Assembly (NCBI GenBank): GCA_945860545.1
Contig: CAMAQM010000004.1
Location: forward strand, 55,057-119,056
DNA: 64,000 nucleotides
Source of the DNA: Bifidobacterium breve
GTDB lineage: Bacteria; Actinomycetota; Acidimicrobiia; Acidimicrobiales; Acidimicrobilacustridaceae
Direction of reading: 5' to 3'
A program made the position numbers and the translations under genes. How positions within the stretch are numbered: the first letter of the stretch is position 1; the number at the start of each line of letters is the position of its first letter. Shown here one piece after another: positions 49,850 to 57,412 of the stretch. Below the pieces are notes generated by a model. The model made no database searches. It was not told the origin of the DNA and saw only the letters and a list, made by a program, of their open reading frames with translations.

Positions 49850-49862
49850 CAAAAGTTAGCAT
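49850..49862. promoter_or_regulatory. Inverted repeat and TAGCAT box upstream of carotenoid glycosyltransferase
   Basis: GCTAGC-AAAA-GTTAGC spans 49845-49860 and merges into TAGCAT (49857-49862), a probable -10 box for the glycosyltransferase. A dyad over the -10 is a good repressor position; CarH from the same region is a candidate binder, but this is inference. Confidence 0.4.
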
Positions 49863-49903
49863 GACGTTTGTCACGCACCCGCAATTCGCTGCGGGAGGCC
49901 CTG

Positions 49904-51091
49904 GTGCCAACGGCCGGGGCCAAGTGGTGCGATGCTGACGGGGTGCGGGTCGGATTCTTCGTTGTCGTCATCGGCTGGTTCGCCGGGTGGTGGCTTCTCA
50001 GCAGGGTTCCCCGCCTCACCCCATCACGGTCCGTTGACGGACTGTCCGAGGGTGCACTGGCGTCGGTCAGCGTGATCATTCCCGCCCGCAACGAGGCGCA
50101 CAACCTTCCTCACCTGCTGGGCAGTCTCAACGCTCAGTCTCCCGGCCCCCGGGAGGTCATCGTCGTCGACGACGGGTCCACCGACGGCACCGCTGCGGTC
50201 GCCCGAGACCTCGGTGCCACCGTGATCCAAAGCGCCCCGCTGCCCGACGGGTGGACGGGAAAGTCGTGGGCCTGCTCGCAGGGGGCTGAGGCGGCCAGCG
50301 GCGCGGTACTCGTGTTCCTCGACGCCGACGTCCGCCTGCTCGAGGGTGGCCTCGCCGCCGTCGTCGACGCCCACCAGCGACTCGGTGGCCTCCTGTCGGT
50401 CCAGCCCTACCACCGTATGGAACGCCCCTACGAACGTCTGTCCGCGGTGTTCAACACCATCGCCGTCATGGGGGTGGGGGTCGCCGGACCCGGACGCGAA
50501 GGGCGCTCAAATGGTGCCTTCGGACCATGCCTGGTCACGAGCACCGAGGATTACCACCGCGTCGGGGGCCACGGCGCCGTGCGCGACGAGATCCTCGAGG
50601 ACCTCGCCCTCGGCAAGGTGTTCGCCGAGTCCGGTCAGCCGGTGCACGGTGCCGGCGGTCGTTCAACGGTCGAGTTCCGGATGTACCCCCAGGGTCTCGG
50701 TCAGCTCGTTGAGGGATGGTCGAAGAACATGGCCTCCGGGTCGGCCCGCATCGGCCGGGTGCGCCTGTTGGCAACCATCGTGTGGGTGTGTGGCGTCATG
50801 GGCGCCTCGGCGGAGATGGTGCAGTGGCTGGTTGGGGTCGGGTCGGCGTCGACTGCCGACGTCTGGGTCGGGTACCTCCTGTTCGCGGCGCAGCTGGCGG
50901 TCATGTGGCGCCAGTTGGGGAACTTCGGCTGGTGGCCGGTGGTCGCCTACCCGATCCCCTTTGCCGCCTTCGTCGTGGTCTTCTTCGACTCGTTGTGGTT
51001 GACGGTGGTCCGGCGGCGGGTGCGCTGGCGGGGACGGACCATCCCCCTCCCCGAGCGGCGACGCCCGCTTCGGCGGGCCCGGGAGGGTTGA
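49904..51091 (+). CDS. CrtQ-like carotenoid glycosyltransferase (GT2 family)
   Basis: 395 residues. GT-A fold: 'ASVSVIIPARNEAHNLPHLLGSLNAQSPGPREVIVVDDGSTDGTAAVARDLGATVI', then the DxD-type 'AVLVFLDADVRL', and 'DEILEDLALGKVFAESG' (ED motif). It has an N-terminal membrane segment and three C-terminal ones. It resembles 4,4'-diaponeurosporenoate glycosyltransferases (CrtQ) of C30 carotenoid pathways, and a CrtO-like acyltransferase gene follows immediately. GTG 49904 is set by GGGAGG 5 bases upstream. Confidence 0.8.
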   Translation: MPTAGAKWCDADGVRVGFFVVVIGWFAGWWLLSRVPRLTPSRSVDGLSEGALASVSVIIPARNEAHNLPHLLGSLNAQSPGPREVIVVDDGSTDGTAAVARDLGATVIQSAPLPDGWTGKSWACSQGAEAASGAVLVFLDADVRLLEGGLAAVVDAHQRLGGLLSVQPYHRMERPYERLSAVFNTIAVMGVGVAGPGREGRSNGAFGPCLVTSTEDYHRVGGHGAVRDEILEDLALGKVFAESGQPVHGAGGRSTVEFRMYPQGLGQLVEGWSKNMASGSARIGRVRLLATIVWVCGVMGASAEMVQWLVGVGSASTADVWVGYLLFAAQLAVMWRQLGNFGWWPVVAYPIPFAAFVVVFFDSLWLTVVRRRVRWRGRTIPLPERRRPLRRAREG

Positions 51092-51586
51092 GTGATTCTC
51101 CGACTTCCTGACACGTGGGCGGTGGTGTTCGGCAGCCTCATGTGGGCGGTGCTGGGCACGGCCACCGGCTACGTGATGCACCGCATGTCGGTGTTGCGCT
51201 TCGACCACGACAACTTCCTGACGCGGCTGCGGCCCTGTGAGGTTGACGGCCGCATCTACGAACGCCGTTTCGCCATCAGGCGGTGGAAGCGCTGGCTGCC
51301 CGAGGGTGGGGACACCTTTGAGGGCGGGTTCAACAAAAAGCACCTCCGCGGTCGCGACTCGGCACACCTGAAACGGTTCGTGGCCGAGACCCGACGGGCC
51401 GAGATGACCCACTGGATCACCATGGCCTACGGCCCGTTGTTCTGGTTGTGGTCGGCGTGGTGGCTGGGTGGGGTGATGGTGGTGTTCGGGGTGCTGGCGA
51501 ACCTGCCGTGTCTCGTGGCCCAGCGCTACAACCGTGCTCGCCTGCTGCGGGTGCTGCGTCGCCGGGGAATCACCTCCGACTGTTGA
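51092..51586 (+). CDS. CrtO-like glycosyl-carotenoid acyltransferase
   Basis: 164 residues with a first membrane segment ('VVFGSLMWAVLGTATGYVMHRM') and two more near the C terminus ('MAYGPLFWLWSAWWLGGVMVVFGVLANLPCLVAQRYNRARL'). The middle 'RFAIRRWKRWLPEGGDTFEGGFNKKHLRG' matches the W-K-x-x-L-P-x-x-G...F-x-K pattern of glycosyl-4,4'-diaponeurosporenoate acyltransferase (CrtO), which adds a fatty acyl chain to the sugar. The GTG follows the CrtQ-like stop directly, so the two form a unit. No desaturase or synthase genes are in the window. Confidence 0.78.
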   Translation: MILRLPDTWAVVFGSLMWAVLGTATGYVMHRMSVLRFDHDNFLTRLRPCEVDGRIYERRFAIRRWKRWLPEGGDTFEGGFNKKHLRGRDSAHLKRFVAETRRAEMTHWITMAYGPLFWLWSAWWLGGVMVVFGVLANLPCLVAQRYNRARLLRVLRRRGITSDC

Positions 51587-51777
51587 GCGTCGCACGGGGT
51601 GTGGTCGCCTGACCACCCTGTGTGCCGGATTCGCTCACCACGATCCGCTCAGGGGTAGAACGAAGCGGTCTGGGTTGGTGGGCGGGCCTGGGCGTGGCGA
51701 CCCGGTGACATCGCTGCAGGGGGTGTGGCGTCGTGGGGAGGCTGATCGCCCGGGGCGTCGGACACCAGGAGGTCACG

Positions 51778-52419
51778 GTGAGGGCACTGGTCACCCTGTT
51801 CGTCGCCGGTGCAGGCCTTGGTGGTGCCGCCCTCGGCGGTGTGCTCGCCCTCACGCTCGGACCTCACGGGATGCTCCGACGGATCCGCCACCTCGAACAC
51901 CTCGCCCTCACCGACCCGCTCACGGGCCTTTCCAACCGACGCCTTCTCGACCACCTCGACGAGGTGGCACCCACCGACATCGACGGTGACGTGTGGGCGG
52001 TGGTGGGCGACCTCGACGGGTTCAAGGCCATCAACGACCACCACGGTCACCCCGTCGGGGACGCACTCCTGCAGTCGGTGGCTGCCGTCCTGCGGACCCA
52101 CACCCGACCCGGTGACCTCGTGGTGCGGCTCGGTGGGGACGAGTTCGCGTTGGTGCTCTGGTCGTGCAGTGCCGAGGAGGCCACCGCAGTCCTTACCCGC
52201 ATACAGCAGCGAGTCGCTGAGCTCACGCCGCAGTGCAATATCAGTTTCGGGGTCAGTGACGTGCGGTCGATGACCCGCAGTGCAGCGCCGCCCGTTGGTC
52301 CGCTCACCCGCTCAGCGGTGCTCGGGGCACTCGCCGACGCCGACGCTGCGCTGATGGGACGGCGTCGCCGTCGGGACGGGCCCGCCGTGCTCGTCGTGCA
52401 TCCCGACGACGTCGGCTGA
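51778..52419 (+). CDS. Diguanylate cyclase (GGDEF) with one membrane anchor
   Basis: 213 residues: a single N-terminal membrane segment ('LVTLFVAGAGLGGAALGGVLALTL') and then a complete GGDEF domain: 'LALTDPLTGLSNRRLLDHLDE', 'VWAVVGDLDGFKAINDHHGHPVGDALLQSVAAVL', and the active site 'VVRLGGDEFALVLW'. No I-site RxxD is evident before GGDEF, so product inhibition is unlikely. It makes c-di-GMP. GTG 51778 has AGGAGG 5 bases upstream. Confidence 0.9.
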   Translation: MRALVTLFVAGAGLGGAALGGVLALTLGPHGMLRRIRHLEHLALTDPLTGLSNRRLLDHLDEVAPTDIDGDVWAVVGDLDGFKAINDHHGHPVGDALLQSVAAVLRTHTRPGDLVVRLGGDEFALVLWSCSAEEATAVLTRIQQRVAELTPQCNISFGVSDVRSMTRSAAPPVGPLTRSAVLGALADADAALMGRRRRRDGPAVLVVHPDDVG

Positions 52420-52430
52420 TCGCTCAGCCG
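52413..52430. terminator. Hairpin containing both stop codons of convergent genes
   Basis: CGGCTGA-TCGC-TCAGCCG, a perfect 7 bp stem with a 4-base loop. The TGA of the diguanylate cyclase and the stop of the pseudo-dehydrogenase (TCA on the plus strand) form part of the stem. Confidence 0.55.
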
Positions 52431-53443
52431 AGAGGGCGACTGGTAGGAAGCTCGACACCCTGGCGGGTGAGGTAGGACTCGGCTCGCCCGCAGGCGGCGA
52501 GGACGAGACTGGGGTGGTCGTCGTCAACTGCCCCGGCGGCCTCGCCCACCATGGCCGTCACCAACGCCGCAGCGGCGGTCACCGCTTCGGAGCCAGTGGC
52601 TGGTGGACCGGTCAGACCGGAGGCCACCATCGGACCACCAAGGGCGAGGAAGTCCGGCAGGACGGTGATCTCGCGGCGACCCAACACGGCGAGTGCCCGG
52701 GTGGTGACCGGCACCCACCCGATGGGAGCGACGACCCCAGCGGCCACGGACACCGCCGCCTCATGGTCGATGGCGCCGAGCTTGGAACCGACGGCGAGCA
52801 CGGTGGCCTCGGTGCCGAGCAGTTCCGCGGCGGTGAGCGGCGAGCCGAGGTCGTTGAGGTTGGTGCCGCTCGAAACGACGCTGGCCAGCGCCTCAGGATC
52901 GATGCCGCCGGGAGCGGAAATGGCGTCGCCGCCCCTCGCCACCGCAACGACGCGACCACCCTGGCGCACCACGGCGATGGCGAACGCCACCGCCACCTCG
53001 TCGAGGGACTCAATGGCGACGCTGGCGCCCTCGAGTGGGCGGACACTGCCCACCGCAGCGGCGACCCCTTCCCCCGTCAACGTCGACCGAAGCTCGTGAT
53101 AGGCGGGGGGTCGACCGTCGAGTGCGTGCAGCGGTGCGAGATCGCCGTCGGTGAGGCCCCGGCCGGCATCGACGAACAACCCGTCGCCCACCGCACCGGT
53201 GAGGGCGGACACCGCAGCGGTGACACCGTCGGCGCGGCCGTCGCCTGCAGCGTTGACCCCCACCGACGCCCCGCCAATGGGGAGCTCAAGTGAGGCGAAC
53301 TGGTAGGTGGCGCAGCGGGCGAGCAGCCACGCCGAGTCTGCCAGCACCTTGGGGGCGCAGCGTGCGACACCCCCGTGGCGTTCCAGTCCATCGAGGTCAC
53401 TGACCACAAATCCGTCCGCACCGTCGAGCCGTCGCATCCCCAT
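52424..53443 (-). CDS. Glu/Leu/Phe dehydrogenase-like protein lacking catalytic and NAD motifs
   Basis: 339 residues. Aligned by eye with Leu/Phe dehydrogenases: 'VLADSAWLLARCATYQFASLELPIGGASVGVNA' matches ...ARGMTxKxAxAxLxxGGGKAVI, but the two catalytic lysines are Gln and Ser here. 'LEGASVAIESLDEVAVAFAIAVVRQGGRVVAVA' matches the Rossmann strand, but the GxGxxG loop is lost. The late motif 'ITVLPDFLALGGPMVASGLTG' corresponds to the family's PD-x-x-x-N-A-G-G. The fold thus seems kept while the dehydrogenase chemistry is gone. It is probably a pseudoenzyme with a binding or regulatory role. ATG 53443 is followed upstream by the divergent photolyase gene. Confidence 0.65.
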   Translation of the reverse strand: MGMRRLDGADGFVVSDLDGLERHGGVARCAPKVLADSAWLLARCATYQFASLELPIGGASVGVNAAGDGRADGVTAAVSALTGAVGDGLFVDAGRGLTDGDLAPLHALDGRPPAYHELRSTLTGEGVAAAVGSVRPLEGASVAIESLDEVAVAFAIAVVRQGGRVVAVARGGDAISAPGGIDPEALASVVSSGTNLNDLGSPLTAAELLGTEATVLAVGSKLGAIDHEAAVSVAAGVVAPIGWVPVTTRALAVLGRREITVLPDFLALGGPMVASGLTGPPATGSEAVTAAAALVTAMVGEAAGAVDDDHPSLVLAACGRAESYLTRQGVELPTSRPLG

Positions 53444-53535
53444 GGCTGCATCATGGTCCCTGGGCCCTCGGGGGGTCCACCCCCGGCGGGCCCGTCGTGG
53501 GGCGCCTGAGCCCTGCGCGTCGACGGTCGGCTGCG

Positions 53536-53541
53536 TACGCT
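53536..53541 (+). promoter_or_regulatory. -10 box TACGCT of photolyase gene
   Basis: TACGCT ends 6 bases before GTG 53548. Confidence 0.55.
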
Positions 53542-53547
53542 GCAGTG

Positions 53548-54918
53548 GTGACCCCACCATCGAATCGCACCGGCGTGATGTGGTTCCGCCGTGATCTTCG
53601 CCTTGACGACAACCCGGCGTGGTCGGCGGCGACCACCGAGTGCGCGCAGGTTGTGGCGTTGTTCGTGCTCGACGTTCGGCTGCTCGACGACGCCGGGCCG
53701 TTTCGCCGGCGTCAGTTGCTGGCCAACGTCGCCGCCCTCGACGAGGAACTCCGTGAGCGCACCGGCACGGGACTGACCCTGCGTCAGGGAAATCCGACCG
53801 AGGTCGTCGCTGAGGTCGTGGCGGAGGCCACCGCCGGGATGGTCTACCTCAACGCCGACGTCTCGGGCTTCGCCACACGCCGTGACCGGGCTGTGACCGC
53901 CAGCCTCCCCGACGGTGTTGGGGTTCGCTCGCTGCATGGCACGCTCGTGCACCCACCGGGCACGGTGCTGACCAAGAACGGGGCGCTGTCAAAGGTGTTC
54001 ACGCCGTTCTGGCGTGCCTGGGCCGCGACGCCACTCGACCCCTGGTCGGCGCCGGGTTCGGCCGAGGTGGTCTCGCTGGCGTCGACGGGTTCGTTGGCCA
54101 CCGACGGCGAGCCGCCGATGGCACCCGGCACCGCCGCCGCATTGACCCGGCTCGAGGCCTTCGTCGCCCACGCCGACCGCTACGGCGACGAACGCGACTT
54201 CCCTGCGGTGGCGGGCACCTCGATGCTCTCAGCCGACCTGAAGTACGGGACGTTGTCGCCGCGCACGGCACTCGAGGTGGTGGGCGAGTCGACGCCGGGC
54301 CGGGCGGCGTGGTGTCGGCAACTGGCCTGGCGGGACTGGTACGCGCACCTCCTGGTGGCGCACCCGTCCCTTGAGCGTGAACCCATGTCGGAGCGGTATC
54401 GCGACGTGGTGTGGGCTGATGACCCCGGGGGGTTCGAGGCGTGGAAGCAGGGACGTACGGGTTATCCGCTGGTGGACGCCGGGATGCGGGAGCTCGCCGC
54501 CACCGGGTGGATGCACAACCGGGTGCGGATGGTGGTCGCGTCATTCCTGGTGAAGGATCTGCTCATTGACTGGCGTCTGGGCGAGGCGCACTTCCGGCGT
54601 CTGCTCGTTGACGGCGACACCTCCCAGAACGTTGGGAACTGGCAGTGGTCAGCGGGCACCGGCCCCGACGCCGCCCCGTACCATCGGATCATGAACCCGG
54701 TGTTGCAGAGCCGGAAGTTCGACACCGATGGGACATACATCAAGCACTGGGTCCCCGAGCTCGGTGGACTCCCGTCGGCGGCGGTCCACGCTCCGTGGGA
54801 TCTCCCACCCCTCGAACTCGCTGCAGCTGGAGTGACGTTGGGGGAGAGTTACCCGTGGCCCATCGTGGACCACTTCGAGGCCCGCCAGCGGTTCATGACT
54901 GCGTTCCGAATCGAGTGA
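53548..54918 (+). CDS. phr: Deoxyribodipyrimidine photolyase (class I)
   Basis: 456 residues. N-terminal alpha/beta antenna domain: 'GVMWFRRDLRLDDNPAW'. C-terminal FAD domain: 'LKYGTLSPRTALEV', 'RQLAWRDWYAHLLVAHPSL', 'GRTGYPLVDAGMRELAATGWMHNRVRMVVASFLVKDLLIDWRLGEAHFRRLLVDGDTSQNVGNWQWSAGTGPDAAPYHRIMNPVLQSRKFDTDGTYIKHW'. This contains the CPD-photolyase residues Trp and Asn and the Trp electron-transfer chain region. It uses blue light to split cyclobutane dimers. A CarH-type light sensor gene lies 600 bases downstream. Leaderless GTG start. Confidence 0.94.
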   Translation: MTPPSNRTGVMWFRRDLRLDDNPAWSAATTECAQVVALFVLDVRLLDDAGPFRRRQLLANVAALDEELRERTGTGLTLRQGNPTEVVAEVVAEATAGMVYLNADVSGFATRRDRAVTASLPDGVGVRSLHGTLVHPPGTVLTKNGALSKVFTPFWRAWAATPLDPWSAPGSAEVVSLASTGSLATDGEPPMAPGTAAALTRLEAFVAHADRYGDERDFPAVAGTSMLSADLKYGTLSPRTALEVVGESTPGRAAWCRQLAWRDWYAHLLVAHPSLEREPMSERYRDVVWADDPGGFEAWKQGRTGYPLVDAGMRELAATGWMHNRVRMVVASFLVKDLLIDWRLGEAHFRRLLVDGDTSQNVGNWQWSAGTGPDAAPYHRIMNPVLQSRKFDTDGTYIKHWVPELGGLPSAAVHAPWDLPPLELAAAGVTLGESYPWPIVDHFEARQRFMTAFRIE

Positions 54919-54940
54919 CCGTCTACCCGTGAGGGGTGAG

Positions 54941-55342
54941 CTAGCTGGCTTGTGCGTGTGATTCCCGATCCCGACGGGACTCGCTGGCCGCAGCCTGCAC
55001 GCTGCGACGACTGACGGACCGAGGTGGGTAGCCCGCAGCGGCGCGCTCCTCCTCGTTCTCTCCACCCCAGAACCCGCTCTCTCGGTTGAGGCGGGCGGCT
55101 TCCCGACAGGGCAGCAACACCGGACATGACGCACACACCTGACGCGCGGCAGCTTCTCGGCGGACACGTCGTTCCGGCCGTTCACCGGCGAGGCCGAAGA
55201 ACAGGTCGACCTGGCCTTTGCAGGCCGCCTTGGCAATCCAGTTGGTATTGAGTTGGACGAGGACGCCGGTGCCGTCGATGGAGGCCACGGAGGCCGTGGT
55301 CTCAGCGAACGAGGTCGTGATGCGGTCGAGCTGATCGGTCAT
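54941..55342 (-). CDS. WhiB-family [4Fe-4S] transcription factor
   Basis: 133 residues. Cluster ligands: Cys in 'AKAACKGQVDLFFG', CxxC in 'VCASCPVLLPCREAARLN' with the fourth Cys, and the turn motif GFWGG in 'ESGFWGGENEEERAAAGYPPRSVSRRSV'. It has a longer N-terminal arm (~35 residues, Ser/Thr-rich) than the WhiB at 1949, and an Arg/Ser-rich C terminus. ATG 55342 has TAGGAG upstream. It lies between photolyase and the CarH-like regulator, so it may take part in the light/oxidative response. Confidence 0.92.
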   Translation of the reverse strand: MTDQLDRITTSFAETTASVASIDGTGVLVQLNTNWIAKAACKGQVDLFFGLAGERPERRVRREAAARQVCASCPVLLPCREAARLNRESGFWGGENEEERAAAGYPPRSVSRRSVQAAASESRRDRESHAQAS

Positions 55343-55547
55343 GCCCGCTCCTAGGTCCAGCGCCACGCCGTCGGTGGCGGTGAGTGGTTCCCCGCCTCCA
55401 CCGTGGGCTCACTGGTGGTGCGGTACCGGACCCGGCGGGCCCGGCAAAAGGGAGCGTACCCGCTCTGCCAAGATTTAGCACTAATACGGCGCAGGGCGGT
55501 GAAAAACCCCCATTTTCAGGCCTTTGTACCGGTAGAGGGAGGTTGCT

Positions 55548-56432
55548 TCAGGAGGCCCGGGACGTCTCGCCCGCAACCTCGAAGGACTCGAGGACCTCAT
55601 CGGTTGAGCCGGTGATCCGCACCTGGCCCGATCGCACCCAATCCTCAAGCGCAGCGGTTTCGGCCTCTCCCACGCCGTACCCACCCAGGATGATCGGTGC
55701 GGAACTCACATCAGCGAGTGCGTCGACGGTTGCCGCCAGTGCCGGGGCGTTGTCGGGACGCGTGGCACACACCCCGACCCCGACAAGTCGGTCGGTCGAT
55801 GCCACCGTGCGGGCAAACGCCGCAGGCGGCGTGTCCGCACCAAGGTCGATCACCTCGAACCCTCTGGCTCGCAGCAGATCACCGACCAACAACAACGGGA
55901 TGCCGTGCGCGTCGCCCGCCGGTGCGCCCAGCACCACCGTGCCCCGACGGCGACCCCGGCGGGTGAAGCGAGGACCGAGTCGCCCGACGAGGCGCTGCAC
56001 GATGGTGCTGGCCCGGTGTTCTTCCTCGATCTCGAGTGTGCCCGCCGCCCAACGTTCGCCGATCGAGGCCATGGCCGGCGCGATGACTGCGGTGTAGATC
56101 TCCTCGGGCTCGAGAGCGGAACCCATCGCACCCTCCACCACGCCCCACGCCCCGGCCTCATCACCCTTGACAAGACGATCCTCGAGGCGACCGGCGTAGT
56201 TCACGCGCTCGCGCCGCTCGCTCTGGGTTGTTTCGTCGGAGTCGAGAACGGGTCCGTGGTCCGCCATCGCCTCAAGGTCACCACGGCTCACCACCCAGGT
56301 GCCGCCGCGCTTGGTTGCGGGCAACCGACCAGTGCGGACATAGCGATACACGGTCATGTAGTGGAGGCCGAGTTCGTCAGCGACCTGATGGAGCGTGAGG
56401 TCTGATGCAACCTCCCCCCGCTGTCCTGGCAT
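55548..56432 (-). CDS. carH: CarH/LitR-like B12-binding light-sensing repressor
   Basis: 294 residues. N-terminal MerR/excisionase-type HTH ('LTLHQVADELGLHYMTVYRYVRTGRLPATKRGGTWVVSRGDLEAM'). A helical-bundle cap follows with the photoreceptor signature Wx9EH: W128, E138, H139 in 'GERWAAGTLEIEEEHRAST'. A cobalamin-binding Rossmann domain follows with the lower-ligand His176 in 'GDAHGIPLLLVGDLLRARGFEVIDLGADTPP'. CarH binds adenosylcobalamin in the dark, represses carotenoid and photolyase genes as a tetramer, and is released by light. The residue after W128 is Ala, where Thermus CarH has the His that caps cobalt after photolysis. ATG 56432 has GAGGGG upstream. Confidence 0.88.
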   Translation of the reverse strand: MPGQRGEVASDLTLHQVADELGLHYMTVYRYVRTGRLPATKRGGTWVVSRGDLEAMADHGPVLDSDETTQSERRERVNYAGRLEDRLVKGDEAGAWGVVEGAMGSALEPEEIYTAVIAPAMASIGERWAAGTLEIEEEHRASTIVQRLVGRLGPRFTRRGRRRGTVVLGAPAGDAHGIPLLLVGDLLRARGFEVIDLGADTPPAAFARTVASTDRLVGVGVCATRPDNAPALAATVDALADVSSAPIILGGYGVGEAETAALEDWVRSGQVRITGSTDEVLESFEVAGETSRAS

Positions 56433-56553
56433 CGCACGCCCCTCACTGCGGTTGGTACTACCCAGCGTTTTCCCCCACGAGACGGTACCCACCGAATCCT
56501 TCGAACACTCAGTCGGGCCGACACTGGGCATCGGCGGCTGGAGCGAGCCGTCG

Positions 56554-56559
56554 TAGGCT
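56554..56559 (+). promoter_or_regulatory. -10 box TAGGCT of hemD
   Basis: TAGGCT ends 7 bases before ATG 56567; it fixes the start and separates hemD from the divergent carH. Confidence 0.6.
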
Positions 56560-56566
56560 CCCGCCC

Positions 56567-57385
56567 ATGAACCCTGACACCGACGCCCACCGCGACGCTT
56601 CGCGCGAGGGGCCGTTGGGGGGCCGGCGCGTCGTCGTCACCCGCCCCGAGGAGGGGTCCGGAACCCTTGCCTCAAGGCTGACGGACCTCGGGGCGGAGGT
56701 GTTCGAGGTCCCCCTCGTGGCCACGGTCGACCCGGCTGACGGTGGCACCGCCCTCAACCGGGCCGCCGTCGCCTGGACGCAAGGACACTTTGACTGGCTG
56801 TTGCTGACCTCGCCGACCGGTGCTCGACGATTCCTCGCCGCGCTCCCTGCGGACGCCGACCCGCCCTTGGCGGGGACCCGGCCCGGCCGAAGCCGGATCG
56901 CCTGCATCGGCCCGGGCACCGCTGCGGTGATGACTGCCGCAGGACTCCACGTCGACCTCGTCCCCGATCGTCACGTCGCCGAAGGCATGCTCGAGGTGTT
57001 CCCATCCTCACCGCCCCAGGGAGGTTTGGTGCTGTTCCCCCGGGCTGCAGTGGGTCGCGACCTCATCCCGGAGGGCCTCGGGGCTGCAGGGTGGTCGGTG
57101 GAACTCGTCGAGGCGTACCGGACGGTGCCACTTGACCTTGACCACGCGGATCGCGCCGCCATCGCCGGGGCGGACGCCGTCGTACTCACGTCGTCCTCCG
57201 CCGCGCAGCGTCTCGCTGATGCGCTCGGAGCGGATCTTGGGACCGGGCTGCCCGCCACCGTGGTCTGTATCGGCCCGGTGACCGCCGGGACTGCGACGAC
57301 GGCAGGCATCGGTGGAGTGCACGTTGCTGACGTGCACTCTCTCGACGGCCTCGTCGACGCGGTCGTGTCCGTCTTGGCCCGCTGA
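56567..57385 (+). CDS. hemD: Uroporphyrinogen-III synthase
   Basis: 272 residues, two alpha/beta lobes: 'RRVVVTRPEEGSGTLASRLTDLGAEVFEVPLVATV' at the N terminus, 'FDWLLLTSPTGARRFLAAL', 'IACIGPGTAAVMTAAGLHVDLVP', 'VLFPRAAVGRDLIPEGLGAAGWSVELVEAYRTVP', and 'AVVLTSSSAAQRLADAL' followed by 'VVCIGPVTAGTATTAG'. It cyclises hydroxymethylbilane with ring-D inversion. The hemD family is poorly conserved, but the order and the neighbouring hemB/hemL confirm the call. Confidence 0.92.
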   Translation: MNPDTDAHRDASREGPLGGRRVVVTRPEEGSGTLASRLTDLGAEVFEVPLVATVDPADGGTALNRAAVAWTQGHFDWLLLTSPTGARRFLAALPADADPPLAGTRPGRSRIACIGPGTAAVMTAAGLHVDLVPDRHVAEGMLEVFPSSPPQGGLVLFPRAAVGRDLIPEGLGAAGWSVELVEAYRTVPLDLDHADRAAIAGADAVVLTSSSAAQRLADALGADLGTGLPATVVCIGPVTAGTATTAGIGGVHVADVHSLDGLVDAVVSVLAR

Positions 57386-57398
57386 GCGCGACGCCCCG

Positions 57399-57404
57399 TA
57401 CACT
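57399..57404 (+). promoter_or_regulatory. -10 box TACACT of hemB
   Basis: TACACT ends 8 bases before GTG 57413 (2 bases before GTG 57407), favouring 57413 as the start. Confidence 0.5.
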
Positions 57405-57412
57405 CGGTGCTC

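Noticed and set aside
55473..55483. TTAGCACTAA resembling half of a CIRCE (HrcA) element upstream of whiB
   Set aside because: The second half (GAGTGCTAA about nine bases further) is missing and no heat-shock gene is adjacent.
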